Counted from the stretch's first letter, positions 21,298-28,989 are shown. The stretch is DNA of 28,989 nt from JALYUA01 sp038239305 (GCA_038239305.1 JBBSEW010000051.1:1-28989); one strand, 5' to 3'. Notes: generated by a model from the letters alone, not told the origin. A program made the numbers and translations.

Positions 21298-23493
21298 TTA
21301 CCAGGCGACGCGACGAAACCAGTCTCGCAACACGCGCCAGCTGCGGGCTCCGTAGGATGCGCGCCTCCCGTAGATCTTCGCGCGAACGAGGGCTCCCGGT
21401 TTCAAGATCCCGTCGGAGTTCTCGAAGAGAGCCACGGCCACGACCTTGTCCGGAGATGACGGAGGGGCGGCGGGATCAGACCGGTTCGCTGTACCGACGC
21501 CATCGAGCGTCGCCGCCGAGAGGCGCACCACTGTGCCTCGCACCGCCTGGAGCGGACGTTGCGGCACGTAGGCAAGAACGGAGGAGCCCGGACCGATGTC
21601 CTGAACGAGCCGCTCCGTGACGGGCAGGTCCGCGAGGAGGCGTCCCACCGCCCCGACCTCCGCGATGAGAGTGCCCTTTGTGACGAAGCGGCCACGGAGA
21701 TCGTCGGTTCGAGGCGTCAGGACGCGGCCGACAATCGGAGACTTGACGACGAGCTTCGCGCGACGCGACCTCTCGCTCTCGAGCGCGGCCGCGGCGGACG
21801 TCTCCCGCTGTCCCGCGTCGAAGACCTCGGAGGCGCGGCCCTGCTCTCTCGCAACGTTGCCCGACCGGAGCATTCTCTCCACCGCGGAGGCATCGTGCGC
21901 CTCGTCGCTCGCGACCGAAATGCTCTCGAGACGGAACAGGGGAGCGCCCGCCCGGACGGCGTCTCCTTCGCGCACGAAGACTTCGGCGACGGTCGCGTCC
22001 TCCGGCGCCTCGACGCGGACGGAGGTTTCCGGGCGGAGGACCGACTCGACCGAGATCCGCCGCCGGGACCACGGAAGAAGCAGGGCGAGAAGCAGGAGTA
22101 CGGCGACGACGAGAACGGGCCGGCGTTTCTTCGGCGACATCAGAAGCTCCTTCTTGTCCAGGTAGAAGAGCCTTCCCGTGCGCGTCACGAGCTTCAGCCG
22201 TTTCTTGAAGACGCGCGCCAGGGTAAGCGCGCAGAGAATCCCGGCGAGCTCCCCGAAATACCGCGAGTAGAAATTGAAGAACAGCCCGCCGATGAACGCC
22301 ATGATGACGCCGACCCAGGCGAGTGCGGCGAGACCGTAGATCCAGTAGATGCGCCGTTTGCGCGGGGAAGCTTTCGGAATCTCGACCGGCAGGCGGAAAA
22401 GGTCGTGCTGAACGCGGGCGCCAATGTAGGCGAAAGACTCCTCCCGCAGCTCCGGGATCTCGAGAACGGCCGTCAGCGCGTAGTAGCCGTCGATCTTGAT
22501 GAGCGGGTTGATGTTGAAAAACACGGTGGAGGCGCCCGTGAAGAGCATCGTCTTGAAGGCGAGCTCGGAGAGCAGGGTGTCCGGATACGCGACGACCCAC
22601 AGAAACGTCGCCACTGTGCCGATCCAGGCCTCGATATAGATGCCGGCGGTCGTCACCCACATGCTGTGCCACTTGTTCTCGAAGAGGAGCGAGTCGGTCG
22701 TGTTGCAGTAGAACGCGGGCGTGAAGTAGAGGAGCGCGATGCCGATGTCGTGCACCTCACCGCCGTACATCTTCGTCACGTAGGCATGCGACATTTCGTG
22801 GACGAATCCGATGACCGAGAGGATCAGAAAGAACTGAACGGCGTCGAGGAATGGCTTCTTGAGAAACGCGTAAAGCTCCACTGTGCCCGCCCACAGTGGC
22901 TCCCAGTGCTGAGCGAAAACGCCGACCGTCCAGGCGAAGACGAAGAGCGACGCGATCACGACCGGCGGAGACCAGAACCAGCGGACGAACCGGACAGTGC
23001 GGTTCAAGAGCGGGTCGGGATCAAAGACGTGAAACAGGATGAAGAACGGGTTGAATCCTTCGGATTTTTCGTCCGCCGCCTTCTGGCGCGCCTCGCGCGT
23101 CAGGGAAAAGAGGGCAAGGCTCTTTTCTCCGGCCGAGCGTTCCAGGAGATGCATGTCCCGGAGCTGTTCCTCGTATTCGGCGACGACGGAGGGCTCGATC
23201 GGATCTTCCGGGTGGCGGGCGACATAGGCGGCGTGAATCTCGCCGCGCGTTCGCGTTCCATCGAAGAGCTCGAGGAGGGCCCAGGCACCTTCTTCGAAGC
23301 TGTAGTACTCCAGAGGGTCCGGAGACTTGACGACAAGCTTCGTCTCTCCCATCTGGGCGACACGACGGATGATCAGGTCTCGCCGCAGCGCCGGCCGTTC
23401 GCCGGGACCTCCGTACCGTCGTGCGATTGCGGTTCGTGCCTCTTCACTGTGAGGGGACGCGGAGGCGAGGAGACCGCTCTCGCGGGCGCTCAC
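21298..23493 (-). CDS. PqqD-like / M50 site-2 protease / HlyD fusion (putative peptide zinc metalloprotease)
   Basis: A 731-residue membrane protein. Residues ~38-118 resemble a PqqD-type winged-helix peptide-binding domain (FEEGAWALLELFDGTRTRGEI, VVAEYEEQLRDMHLLE). A site-2-protease core follows, with several membrane helices between about 178 and 425: zinc motif H232-E233-M-S-H236 (FVHEMSHAYV), and the second metal motif N327-I-N-P330...D335-G336 (NINPLIKIDGYY). After a last helix (about 459-475) comes a HlyD-like adaptor (480-731) with lipoyl halves RVEAPEDATVAEVFVREGDAVRAG and LVVKSPIVGRVLTPR. All catalytic residues are present. The start is GTG 23493 (GTGA overlap with the upstream gene's stop). 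The architecture suggests capture, cleavage and export-coupling of a peptide. The SAK protein is the only small peptide gene nearby, so it is the inferred client. Confidence 0.9.
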   Translation of the reverse strand: MSARESGLLASASPHSEEARTAIARRYGGPGERPALRRDLIIRRVAQMGETKLVVKSPDPLEYYSFEEGAWALLELFDGTRTRGEIHAAYVARHPEDPIEPSVVAEYEEQLRDMHLLERSAGEKSLALFSLTREARQKAADEKSEGFNPFFILFHVFDPDPLLNRTVRFVRWFWSPPVVIASLFVFAWTVGVFAQHWEPLWAGTVELYAFLKKPFLDAVQFFLILSVIGFVHEMSHAYVTKMYGGEVHDIGIALLYFTPAFYCNTTDSLLFENKWHSMWVTTAGIYIEAWIGTVATFLWVVAYPDTLLSELAFKTMLFTGASTVFFNINPLIKIDGYYALTAVLEIPELREESFAYIGARVQHDLFRLPVEIPKASPRKRRIYWIYGLAALAWVGVIMAFIGGLFFNFYSRYFGELAGILCALTLARVFKKRLKLVTRTGRLFYLDKKELLMSPKKRRPVLVVAVLLLLALLLPWSRRRISVESVLRPETSVRVEAPEDATVAEVFVREGDAVRAGAPLFRLESISVASDEAHDASAVERMLRSGNVAREQGRASEVFDAGQRETSAAAALESERSRRAKLVVKSPIVGRVLTPRTDDLRGRFVTKGTLIAEVGAVGRLLADLPVTERLVQDIGPGSSVLAYVPQRPLQAVRGTVVRLSAATLDGVGTANRSDPAAPPSSPDKVVAVALFENSDGILKPGALVRAKIYGRRASYGARSWRVLRDWFRRVAW

Positions 23494-25946
23494 GGCAGGA
23501 GAGGCCAGATCTTTGCCCAGAGCCAGCGGGCCGGTTTTCGCGCGACGAGCCCGGCGATGCTCCGGGAGCCCGCGCGGATCTTTCCCGTGCCGACCGTGCC
23601 GGTCTTGATCGAGCCATCCGCGTTATCCACTCGCGCCTCGACGATCACGAAGCGGGCCTTGTCCTCCTCGCGGATGCGGGCGCCGACGCGGGAGACTTCT
23701 CCCGCAAATGTCCGCGCCGGGTAGGGGTTCAGCTTGATCGTGACGCGCTGTCCCGGCGCGATGAGCGAGGAGTCTTCTTCCGCGACCGCGATTTCGGCGG
23801 TTACGGTCGCGATGTCGGCGACGACGCAGAATTCCGCGCCCCGCTCCAGATTCCGTCCGACTCTCTCCTCCATACGCGGAGTGATGATGACGCCCGAGAT
23901 CGGCGCCCGGAGGTTGGTGTCGGAGAGTTGTTCTTCTTCCATGGCGACGCGCGCCTCGAGCCCGCGCACCTGCGACTCCGCCTGGAAGCTGGCCGAGGCG
24001 TTCCCTGCCGCGCGGGCCCGGGCGTCTTCTCCCTGGGCGATCTGAAGATCGGCCTTCGCCTGCGCCAGAGCCGCGCGGCGCGCCTCGTCGCTGACGGTCC
24101 CCAGGATCTCGCCCTCGCGGACGCGGTCTCCCTCCCGGTGCAGCACGGTCCGGACGACGCCCTCGACGCCCGCCGTCACCGCCGAACGCCGTCCGGGTAC
24201 CACGCGCGCGGGACCGGCGATGCGGAGACGCCAGGGAATGAACATAAGAAGGAGAGCCGCGGCAAGTCCGACGGTCCACGCGATGCGGCGCGGCCGGGGC
24301 ATCTCGACCAGCCGGCGCCGTTTTTCCAGCATGGGCTTCCAGAAACCCGCGAGTGGAACCTGCTGGTAGAGCTGAGCGTTTCGAACCGCAACCGTCGCCT
24401 GGTTGACGAGGATCTGCAGAAGATCCCGCGTCTCAGGGTCGTAGACGATGGGCTCACGGCTCTCGAATCCGAGCACGCCGAGTTTGCCTTCTTCGTCCTT
24501 CAGAATGACGCCGAAGAACGCCTTCAAACCGCTTTCCTGAAAAAAGACTCGGAACTTTTCCTCGGTCTCGGGGCGGTCGGCGGAGATCGTGCCATCTTCC
24601 GCTTCCGTGACATTGACGTCGGATCCCGAGAAGTAGACCCACTGAAAGAGATCCTCGGTCCGGCGCACGTCCGGATTCTTTCGGTCGAGCTCGGCCATTC
24701 CGGAAACCGCGCCCACCCGGAGGCGACCCCGGTCGAGGATGGCGATCGCGCAGCGGTCGTATCGGACCAGCGCGGCCGTGGCGTTCACGATGGTCTGCAT
24801 CACCTTATCGAGGTCCAGCGTGGACGTGATCTCGCGGCTGACGGCGAGCAACGCATCGAGCTCTTCGACCTTGCGTTCGGCCTCGTATTGCCGCGCGTTC
24901 CGCAGCGCCCGAACGGCCTGGCGGCACAGATCCTGGAGAAGCTCCTCATCCTCCTCGGAGAACTCGGGGATCCGGCCGCGCTTGTTGATGAGAAGGAGCG
25001 CGCCGATCGGACGATCGTCCTCGATCAACGGCACCCCGAGCACGGAGCGGATCGGGCGCTCGGTCTCGGGAAGGTCGGCCCCCTCGCTCTCTTCGACATC
25101 CTCGTCGTGTTCTTTGTCCGCCGAATCGCTGGCAGACAGTTCGTTGCGGCGCATCGGGGCGCTTCCCGCGAGAACATCGCCGACGAATTCCGATCCCACC
25201 GATTCGGGCGGGTCCGGAATCTCATAGTTTTCGTTGATGGCAGTCGCCCCGAGGACGACGGACTCGCCATCCTTGTCGAGAAGCCACAACGATCCGGCTT
25301 CGGCATTGGCGAAATCGACCGCCTTTCGCGCGACGATCTCCGTCAGCTCGGACCACTCGATCGTCGAGCCGAAGGCCTTGGAGAGGTCGTAGAGGGCGGT
25401 GAGCCGCTCGATCGCGTGGAGCATGCCGGCCGTCCGGTGCTCGGACCGGAGCGAGCGCTCGAGGACGGGAACGGCCAGCCGGAGAAACTCGACGAGTCCT
25501 TCCGAAACGGTTTCGGGAGACGGCCGCTTCTCGAAGAAGAGCGAGAGGATCCCCGCGGGGATCCCGCGGCCGGCGGCGAGGGGAAGGAGGAGACACCAGC
25601 CGGCCGAAGCCGGCGCGTCCGAGACCCACGACGGGTCGGTTTCGGTGAAGTCCGCGCGGGCGAGGAGAAGAGGCGCGCGATCCCGCACGAGATCGCGCGC
25701 GATCGGGTCGTCTCGCCCGACCGATCGCCGGTTGAAAGCGCGCGCTCCGTCGCCGGAGCCGCCCGTGCAGAGAAGCAGACGATTCGAAGGGTCGGGCGTC
25801 CACACGAGCGCCGTGTCCGCTCCGCTGACCCGCGCCGCACCGCGCGCCGTCCACGCCGATACCTGCGCCAGGTTCTCGCAGAGAGCGAGCTCGGTGAGAA
25901 CCGAGGTCCCGGTGTCCCCGGCGATCTTTCCCGGCTCGTCCGGCAT
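23490..25946 (-). CDS. Triple GAF domain - transmembrane - HlyD adaptor fusion protein
   Basis: An 818-residue protein; ATG 25946 lies 5 bases after the STAS stop. Three GAF-like modules appear in the cytoplasmic part: about 15-165 (less clear), 175-350 (LYDLSKAFGSTIEWSELTEI ... GVPLIEDDRPIGALLLINK) and 365-530 (AVSREITSTLDLDKVMQTIV ... GKLGVLGFESREPIV). A transmembrane helix follows at about 554-571 (IAWTVGLAAALLLMFIPW), then a HlyD-type periplasmic adaptor (575-818) with lipoyl halves AGVEGVVRTVLHREGDRVREG and TNLRAPISGVIITPRMEERVG. The protein joins a cytoplasmic small-molecule or redox sensor to a periplasmic adaptor in one chain. The third GAF module contains a segment of Asp/Glu-rich inserts. 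It overlaps the M50 gene by 4 bases. Role inferred: signal sensing across the membrane for the system. Confidence 0.88.
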   Translation of the reverse strand: MPDEPGKIAGDTGTSVLTELALCENLAQVSAWTARGAARVSGADTALVWTPDPSNRLLLCTGGSGDGARAFNRRSVGRDDPIARDLVRDRAPLLLARADFTETDPSWVSDAPASAGWCLLLPLAAGRGIPAGILSLFFEKRPSPETVSEGLVEFLRLAVPVLERSLRSEHRTAGMLHAIERLTALYDLSKAFGSTIEWSELTEIVARKAVDFANAEAGSLWLLDKDGESVVLGATAINENYEIPDPPESVGSEFVGDVLAGSAPMRRNELSASDSADKEHDEDVEESEGADLPETERPIRSVLGVPLIEDDRPIGALLLINKRGRIPEFSEEDEELLQDLCRQAVRALRNARQYEAERKVEELDALLAVSREITSTLDLDKVMQTIVNATAALVRYDRCAIAILDRGRLRVGAVSGMAELDRKNPDVRRTEDLFQWVYFSGSDVNVTEAEDGTISADRPETEEKFRVFFQESGLKAFFGVILKDEEGKLGVLGFESREPIVYDPETRDLLQILVNQATVAVRNAQLYQQVPLAGFWKPMLEKRRRLVEMPRPRRIAWTVGLAAALLLMFIPWRLRIAGPARVVPGRRSAVTAGVEGVVRTVLHREGDRVREGEILGTVSDEARRAALAQAKADLQIAQGEDARARAAGNASASFQAESQVRGLEARVAMEEEQLSDTNLRAPISGVIITPRMEERVGRNLERGAEFCVVADIATVTAEIAVAEEDSSLIAPGQRVTIKLNPYPARTFAGEVSRVGARIREEDKARFVIVEARVDNADGSIKTGTVGTGKIRAGSRSIAGLVARKPARWLWAKIWPLLP

Positions 25947-25951
25947 GCGCG

Positions 25952-26287
25952 CTAGAAGGTCGTCAGGGCCGTTTCGAGGTCGTCGTGGATCTCGAACACC
26001 GAATCGAGCTTCGTCATCTCGAGGAGTTTGCGCGCCTGGGGACCACACCCGACGAGCTTCGTCATGCCGCCCTCGTTCTGCGTCGTGGTGAGCGCGCGGA
26101 CGAGGCTGCCGAGGCCCGAGCTGTCGAGGAAGCGGACTTTGGAGAGATCCACGAGGAGATGAACACGGCCTTTCTCGATCAGACCGGCGACGGTCTTCTT
26201 GAACATCGCCTCCGGCTCGCCGATGACGAGATCGCCATCGACGCTCAGGATCGTGATCCGGCCGTCTTCGCGGGTGGAGAGCTCCAT
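25952..26287 (-). CDS. STAS-domain anti-sigma factor antagonist (SpoIIAA/RsbV-like)
   Basis: A 111-residue single STAS domain protein. The signature VRFLDSSGLGSLVRAL has the phosphorylatable serine in DSSGLG (second Ser, residue 57). The N-terminal strand ITILSVDGDLVIGE and the C-terminal helix FEIHDDLETAL complete the fold. In partner-switching systems such proteins bind an anti-sigma kinase; no SpoIIAB/RsbW-like kinase or PP2C phosphatase lies in the window, so the partner is unknown and it may instead switch another protein, for example the GAF fusion encoded next. It is the first gene of the - strand operon (STAS, GAF-HlyD, M50-HlyD) and is separated from purL by an 81-base divergent promoter region. 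Confidence 0.9.
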   Translation of the reverse strand: MELSTREDGRITILSVDGDLVIGEPEAMFKKTVAGLIEKGRVHLLVDLSKVRFLDSSGLGSLVRALTTTQNEGGMTKLVGCGPQARKLLEMTKLDSVFEIHDDLETALTTF

Positions 26288-26298
26288 GGGGTGGCGGG

Positions 26299-26304
26299 AT
26301 TATG
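26299..26304 (-). promoter_or_regulatory. Possible -10 element for the STAS/GAF/M50 operon
   Basis: On the - strand CATAAT lies 11 bases before the STAS ATG. A -35 at standard spacing is not convincing (TTGTCG is 14 bases upstream). Suggests a short-leader promoter divergent from purL. Confidence 0.35.
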
Positions 26305-26352
26305 TCGGAAATCGATCTCGACAACCGGAAGATATTTTCGCAACGCCCGCCG

Positions 26353-26358
26353 TATACT
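26353..26358 (+). promoter_or_regulatory. Possible -10 element for purL
   Basis: TATACT ends 10 bases before the GTG start of purL, implying a near-leaderless message. No Shine-Dalgarno sequence is seen before the GTG (ccggccggcc), and no clear -35 is present. Confidence 0.45.
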
Positions 26359-26368
26359 CCGGCCGGCC

Positions 26369-28591
26369 GTGCCGATAACGATCACCCCCGAGCTCGTCGC
26401 CGAGCACAACATTTCGCCCGACGAGTACGAGAGGATCCTCAAGATCCTCGGCCGGGAGCCGAACTACGTCGAGCTCGGCATCTTTTCGGCGATGTGGAGC
26501 GAGCACTGCTCCTACAAGTCGTCGCGCGTACACCTGCGGAAATTTCCGACGACGGGTCCGCGGGTGCTCCAGGGGCCGGGCGAAAACGCCGGTATCGTCG
26601 ATATCGGCGAGGGGCTCGCGGTCGCGTTCAAGATGGAGTCCCATAACCATCCCTCCTATATCGAGCCGTACCAGGGCGCGGCGACGGGCGTCGGGGGGAT
26701 TCTGCGGGACATCTTCACGATGGGCGCGCGCCCGATCGCATCGCTGAACTCGCTCCGATTCGGATCGCTCTCGGCGCCGCGGATGAAGCATCTCGTCGAC
26801 GGGGTCGTGCGAGGGATCGCCGGGTACGGCAACTGCATCGGAATCCCGACGGTCGGAGGCGAGACGACCTTTCACTCCGGGTACAACGGCAACATCCTCG
26901 TGAACGTCTTCAACGCGGGGATCGTGCGGGCGGATCGCATCTTCCGCGGCGTCGCCTCGGGCGAAGGGAATCCGGTCGTCTACGTCGGCTCGAAAACGGG
27001 GCGCGACGGAATTCATGGCGCGACGATGGCGTCCGAGGAATTTGCCGGAGACGAGACGAAGCAGAAGCGGCCCCAGGTCCAGGTGGGGGATCCGTTCACG
27101 GAGAAGCTCCTGATGGAAGCGTGCCTGGAGCTCTTCGCGACGGACGCCGTCGTCGGAATCCAGGACATGGGCGCCGCCGGCCTGACCTCGTCGTGCTTCG
27201 AAATGGCGGGCCGCGCGGGCAGCGGCGTCGAGATCGATCTGTCGCAGGTGCCCGTGCGCGAGACGGGAATGACGCCCTACGAGATCATGCTCTCCGAGTC
27301 GCAGGAGCGGATGCTTCTCGTCTGCCGGCGGGATCGGCTCGACGGAGTCCTCGCGATCTTCCGCAAGTGGGAGCTCGACGCGGTCGAGATCGGGCGGGTC
27401 ACCGCAACGGGCCGCGTCGTGCTGCGGTTTGCGGGAGAGATCGTGGCCGACCTGCCGGCCGCGCCGCTCGCCGACGAAGCGCCTGTCTATGACCGACCGC
27501 ACCGTCCGCCGCCCGCCCCTCCTCCTCCGCGCTGGCCGGATGAGGCCGAGCCGGAGGACCATGCCGCCAGCCTGCTGGCCGTCGTCTCCTCTCCGAACGT
27601 GGCCGAGAAGTCGTGGGTGTGGGGTCAGTACGACCACATGGTCGGAACGAACACCGTCGAGAGGCCCGGCGGAGACGCGGCCATCGTGCGGGTCAAGGGC
27701 ACGTCGAAGGCGCTCGCCCTGAAGTCGGACGTGAACCCGTTTTTCTGCGCGCTCGACCCGTACCGCGGCGCGATGATCGCGGTGGCCGAGGCCGCCCGCT
27801 CGATCGCATGCGTCGGGGCCCGGCCCCTCGCCATCACGGACTGCCTGAACTTCGGCAACCCGGAGAAGCCGGAGGTCATGGCGCAGTTCGAGGCCGCCGT
27901 CCGGGGCATCTCCGACGCGTGCCGCGCCTTCGACATCCCGGTCGTGTCCGGGAACGTCTCCTTCTACAACGAGACCGACGGCCGGGCGATCCCTCCCACG
28001 CCGACGGTCGGCATGGTCGGCCTGCTCGACGACGCGACCCTCCGCGTGCGCATGCCGTTCCGCGCGGCGGGGGAGCGCATTGCTCTGCTCGGGACGACCC
28101 GGGACGAGCTCGGCGGAAGCGAGTTCCTGCGGACGGTGCGAGGGCGCGACGAGGGTCCCTGCCCCGAGATCGACCTGGCAGCCGAGCGCCGGCTCGGAGA
28201 GCTTCTCGTCGAGCTCGCCGGCGCCCGATGGATTTCCTCGGCGCACGACGTTGCCGATGGCGGCCTTGCCGTCGCGCTCGCGGAGTGCTCGATGACAGCG
28301 GACTTCGGAATCGGATGCGAGGTTCGGATTCCGGGTGGCATTCGTCCCTCGTCCCTTCTCTTCGGCGAGAGCACCGGCCGCGCCGTGATCTCCTTTTCCC
28401 CGGACCGGGAGGCCGAAGTCTCGGCGGCGGCCATGCGGCACGGCGTGCCGTTCGCTCCCCTCGGGCTCACGGGCGGTGCGCGCCTCTCGATCGCCGCGGG
28501 TGCTGCGGCCATCGATCTCGATCTCGCGGAGGCGACCCGGATCTGGAGGAGCGCGTTCCGTCGCGCGCTCGAGTCGGGGGATGTTCTTTAG
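26369..28591 (+). CDS. purL: Phosphoribosylformylglycinamidine synthase subunit PurL
   Basis: A 740-residue small-type PurL, the synthetase subunit that uses ATP and ammonia from PurQ to turn FGAR into FGAM. The start is GTG 26369, giving MPITITPELVAEHNISPDEY. Conserved landmarks are MWSEHCSYKSSR (catalytic His46), FKMESHNHPSYIEPYQGAATGVGG (87-110), GARPIASLNSLRFG, VQDMGAAGLTSS-type segment (IQDMGAAGLTSSCFEMAG, about 268), and in the second half NPFFCALDPYRGAMIAVAEAAR and VSGNVSFYNETDG (about 528-540). The length matches the PurL/PurS/PurQ three-subunit type (about 740), not the 1300-residue fused form, which agrees with separate purS and purQ upstream. It is not adjacent to them. It is transcribed divergently from the STAS operon. 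Confidence 0.96.
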   Translation: MPITITPELVAEHNISPDEYERILKILGREPNYVELGIFSAMWSEHCSYKSSRVHLRKFPTTGPRVLQGPGENAGIVDIGEGLAVAFKMESHNHPSYIEPYQGAATGVGGILRDIFTMGARPIASLNSLRFGSLSAPRMKHLVDGVVRGIAGYGNCIGIPTVGGETTFHSGYNGNILVNVFNAGIVRADRIFRGVASGEGNPVVYVGSKTGRDGIHGATMASEEFAGDETKQKRPQVQVGDPFTEKLLMEACLELFATDAVVGIQDMGAAGLTSSCFEMAGRAGSGVEIDLSQVPVRETGMTPYEIMLSESQERMLLVCRRDRLDGVLAIFRKWELDAVEIGRVTATGRVVLRFAGEIVADLPAAPLADEAPVYDRPHRPPPAPPPPRWPDEAEPEDHAASLLAVVSSPNVAEKSWVWGQYDHMVGTNTVERPGGDAAIVRVKGTSKALALKSDVNPFFCALDPYRGAMIAVAEAARSIACVGARPLAITDCLNFGNPEKPEVMAQFEAAVRGISDACRAFDIPVVSGNVSFYNETDGRAIPPTPTVGMVGLLDDATLRVRMPFRAAGERIALLGTTRDELGGSEFLRTVRGRDEGPCPEIDLAAERRLGELLVELAGARWISSAHDVADGGLAVALAECSMTADFGIGCEVRIPGGIRPSSLLFGESTGRAVISFSPDREAEVSAAAMRHGVPFAPLGLTGGARLSIAAGAAAIDLDLAEATRIWRSAFRRALESGDVL

Positions 28592-28989
28592 GATAGAGCT
28601 TTCGGCTCTCCGCTCAAAGCTTTTCGCCGTCCGCTTCCCGTAACTCCCCGCCCGCCCGTTCTCAGCGATTTCGCGGCGGCGGTTTCCCCGTTGGACGCGG
28701 AGTGCGTTCTTTTCCCGCGTCGGGTCTGCGCGAGCTCGCGGGCCCCGTGGGACGAAGATGGGTATTCCGGGGAGGTCGAGGGCCGACTTCCCGGGTCGGA
28801 GCGGATTTCCGAGAGGGGCTCGCCGCCGGGCGAGGGGGAAAGGCGGGCCGTCTCGGCGCGGCCGCCGGACGGTCGTTTTGCGGACCCCCGTCGTTTTTCG
28901 GACCACCCTCGCCTTACGGACCACCGTCGCCATCCGGACCACCGTCGCCTTCCGGACCACCGTCGCCATCCGGACCATGGAAGCGCGAC
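28592..28989. other. Intergenic region after purL with no convincing gene
   Basis: 398 bases to the window end. No forward frame looks coding; the open - strand frame is an antisense shadow of purL extended through repeats. A short hairpin (agagc/gctct) follows the purL stop without a T-tract, and ctcgcc/ggcgag (28819-28824 and 28829-28834) forms another. The far end is an 18-base tandem array described separately. No tRNA or known RNA is seen. Confidence 0.6.
28881..28980. repeat. 18-base tandem repeat array at the window edge
   Basis: Five full units starting cggacc at 28881, 28899, 28917, 28935 and 28953, plus a partial unit at 28971; a degenerate unit starts at 28866. The three middle units are near-identical (cggaccaccgtcgccatc, varying only in the last bases). 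On the - strand they would read as a hexapeptide repeat, but no start context or other coding sign supports translation. The array may continue past the window. Confidence 0.85.

Noticed and set aside
21559..25955. Long + strand frames (721 and 844 residues) opposite the M50 and GAF fusion genes
   Set aside because: Arg/Asp-rich shadows; the - strand has the HExxH, lipoyl and GAF patterns and overlapping gene ends.
26300..28978. 892-residue open frame on the - strand opposite purL, starting in the 18-base repeats
   Set aside because: The + strand encodes an unmistakable PurL with all conserved motifs; the antisense frame is Arg/Asp/Glu-rich shadow sequence typical of high-GC genes and shows no domain.

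Overview
The window is high-GC bacterial DNA, densely coding, with many 4-base ATGA/GTGA gene overlaps, frequent GTG starts and long antisense shadow frames. The mix of a PilMNO-type assembly platform with a TPR-bearing secretin and GspG-like pseudopilins, short intergenic repeat arrays and a sigma-54 two-component system fits Acidobacteriota or a similar deep-branching Gram-negative lineage. That placement is inference, because no rRNA or other taxonomic marker is present.

Region 1 (1-10441, all +) is one long secretion or pilus assembly locus: the end of an unknown gene, GspF/PilC, GspE/PilB, PilM-, PilN-, PilO- and PilP/GspC-like proteins, a TPR-secretin lipoprotein with an extra C-terminal beta domain, and three pseudopilins. 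Most of the genes overlap by 1-4 bases. The pseudopilin genes are separated by short tandem arrays (7- and 8-base units) and a REP-like hairpin, some of which lie inside the predicted pseudopilin leaders.

Region 2 (10553-17766, all +) is housekeeping and envelope: an M16 zinc peptidase, a YfhO-like polytopic membrane protein, a 21-unit heptamer array, dUTPase, a SAM methyltransferase, a metallo-beta-lactamase-fold hydrolase, and purS-purQ. purL, the third subunit of the same FGAM synthase, is found only at 26369-28591.

Region 3 (17810-26287) lies between purQ and purL and is the most interesting part. A secreted HlyD/RND-type adaptor, a histidine kinase with no sensor domain and an NtrC-family activator form an overlapping + strand operon. 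Immediately downstream are a 34-bp palindrome, a well-spaced -24/-12 sigma-54 promoter, a strong ribosome binding site and a 126-residue protein made of twenty SA(K/R)x tetrapeptides, closed by an intrinsic terminator. Convergent on the - strand are a STAS protein, a triple-GAF/transmembrane/HlyD fusion, and a PqqD-like/M50 site-2-protease/HlyD fusion. I infer a self-contained, sigma-54-controlled system that makes and processes, exports or senses a repetitive cationic peptide. No ABC or RND pump is encoded in the window.

The last ~400 bases after purL hold no convincing gene but contain an 18-base tandem repeat.
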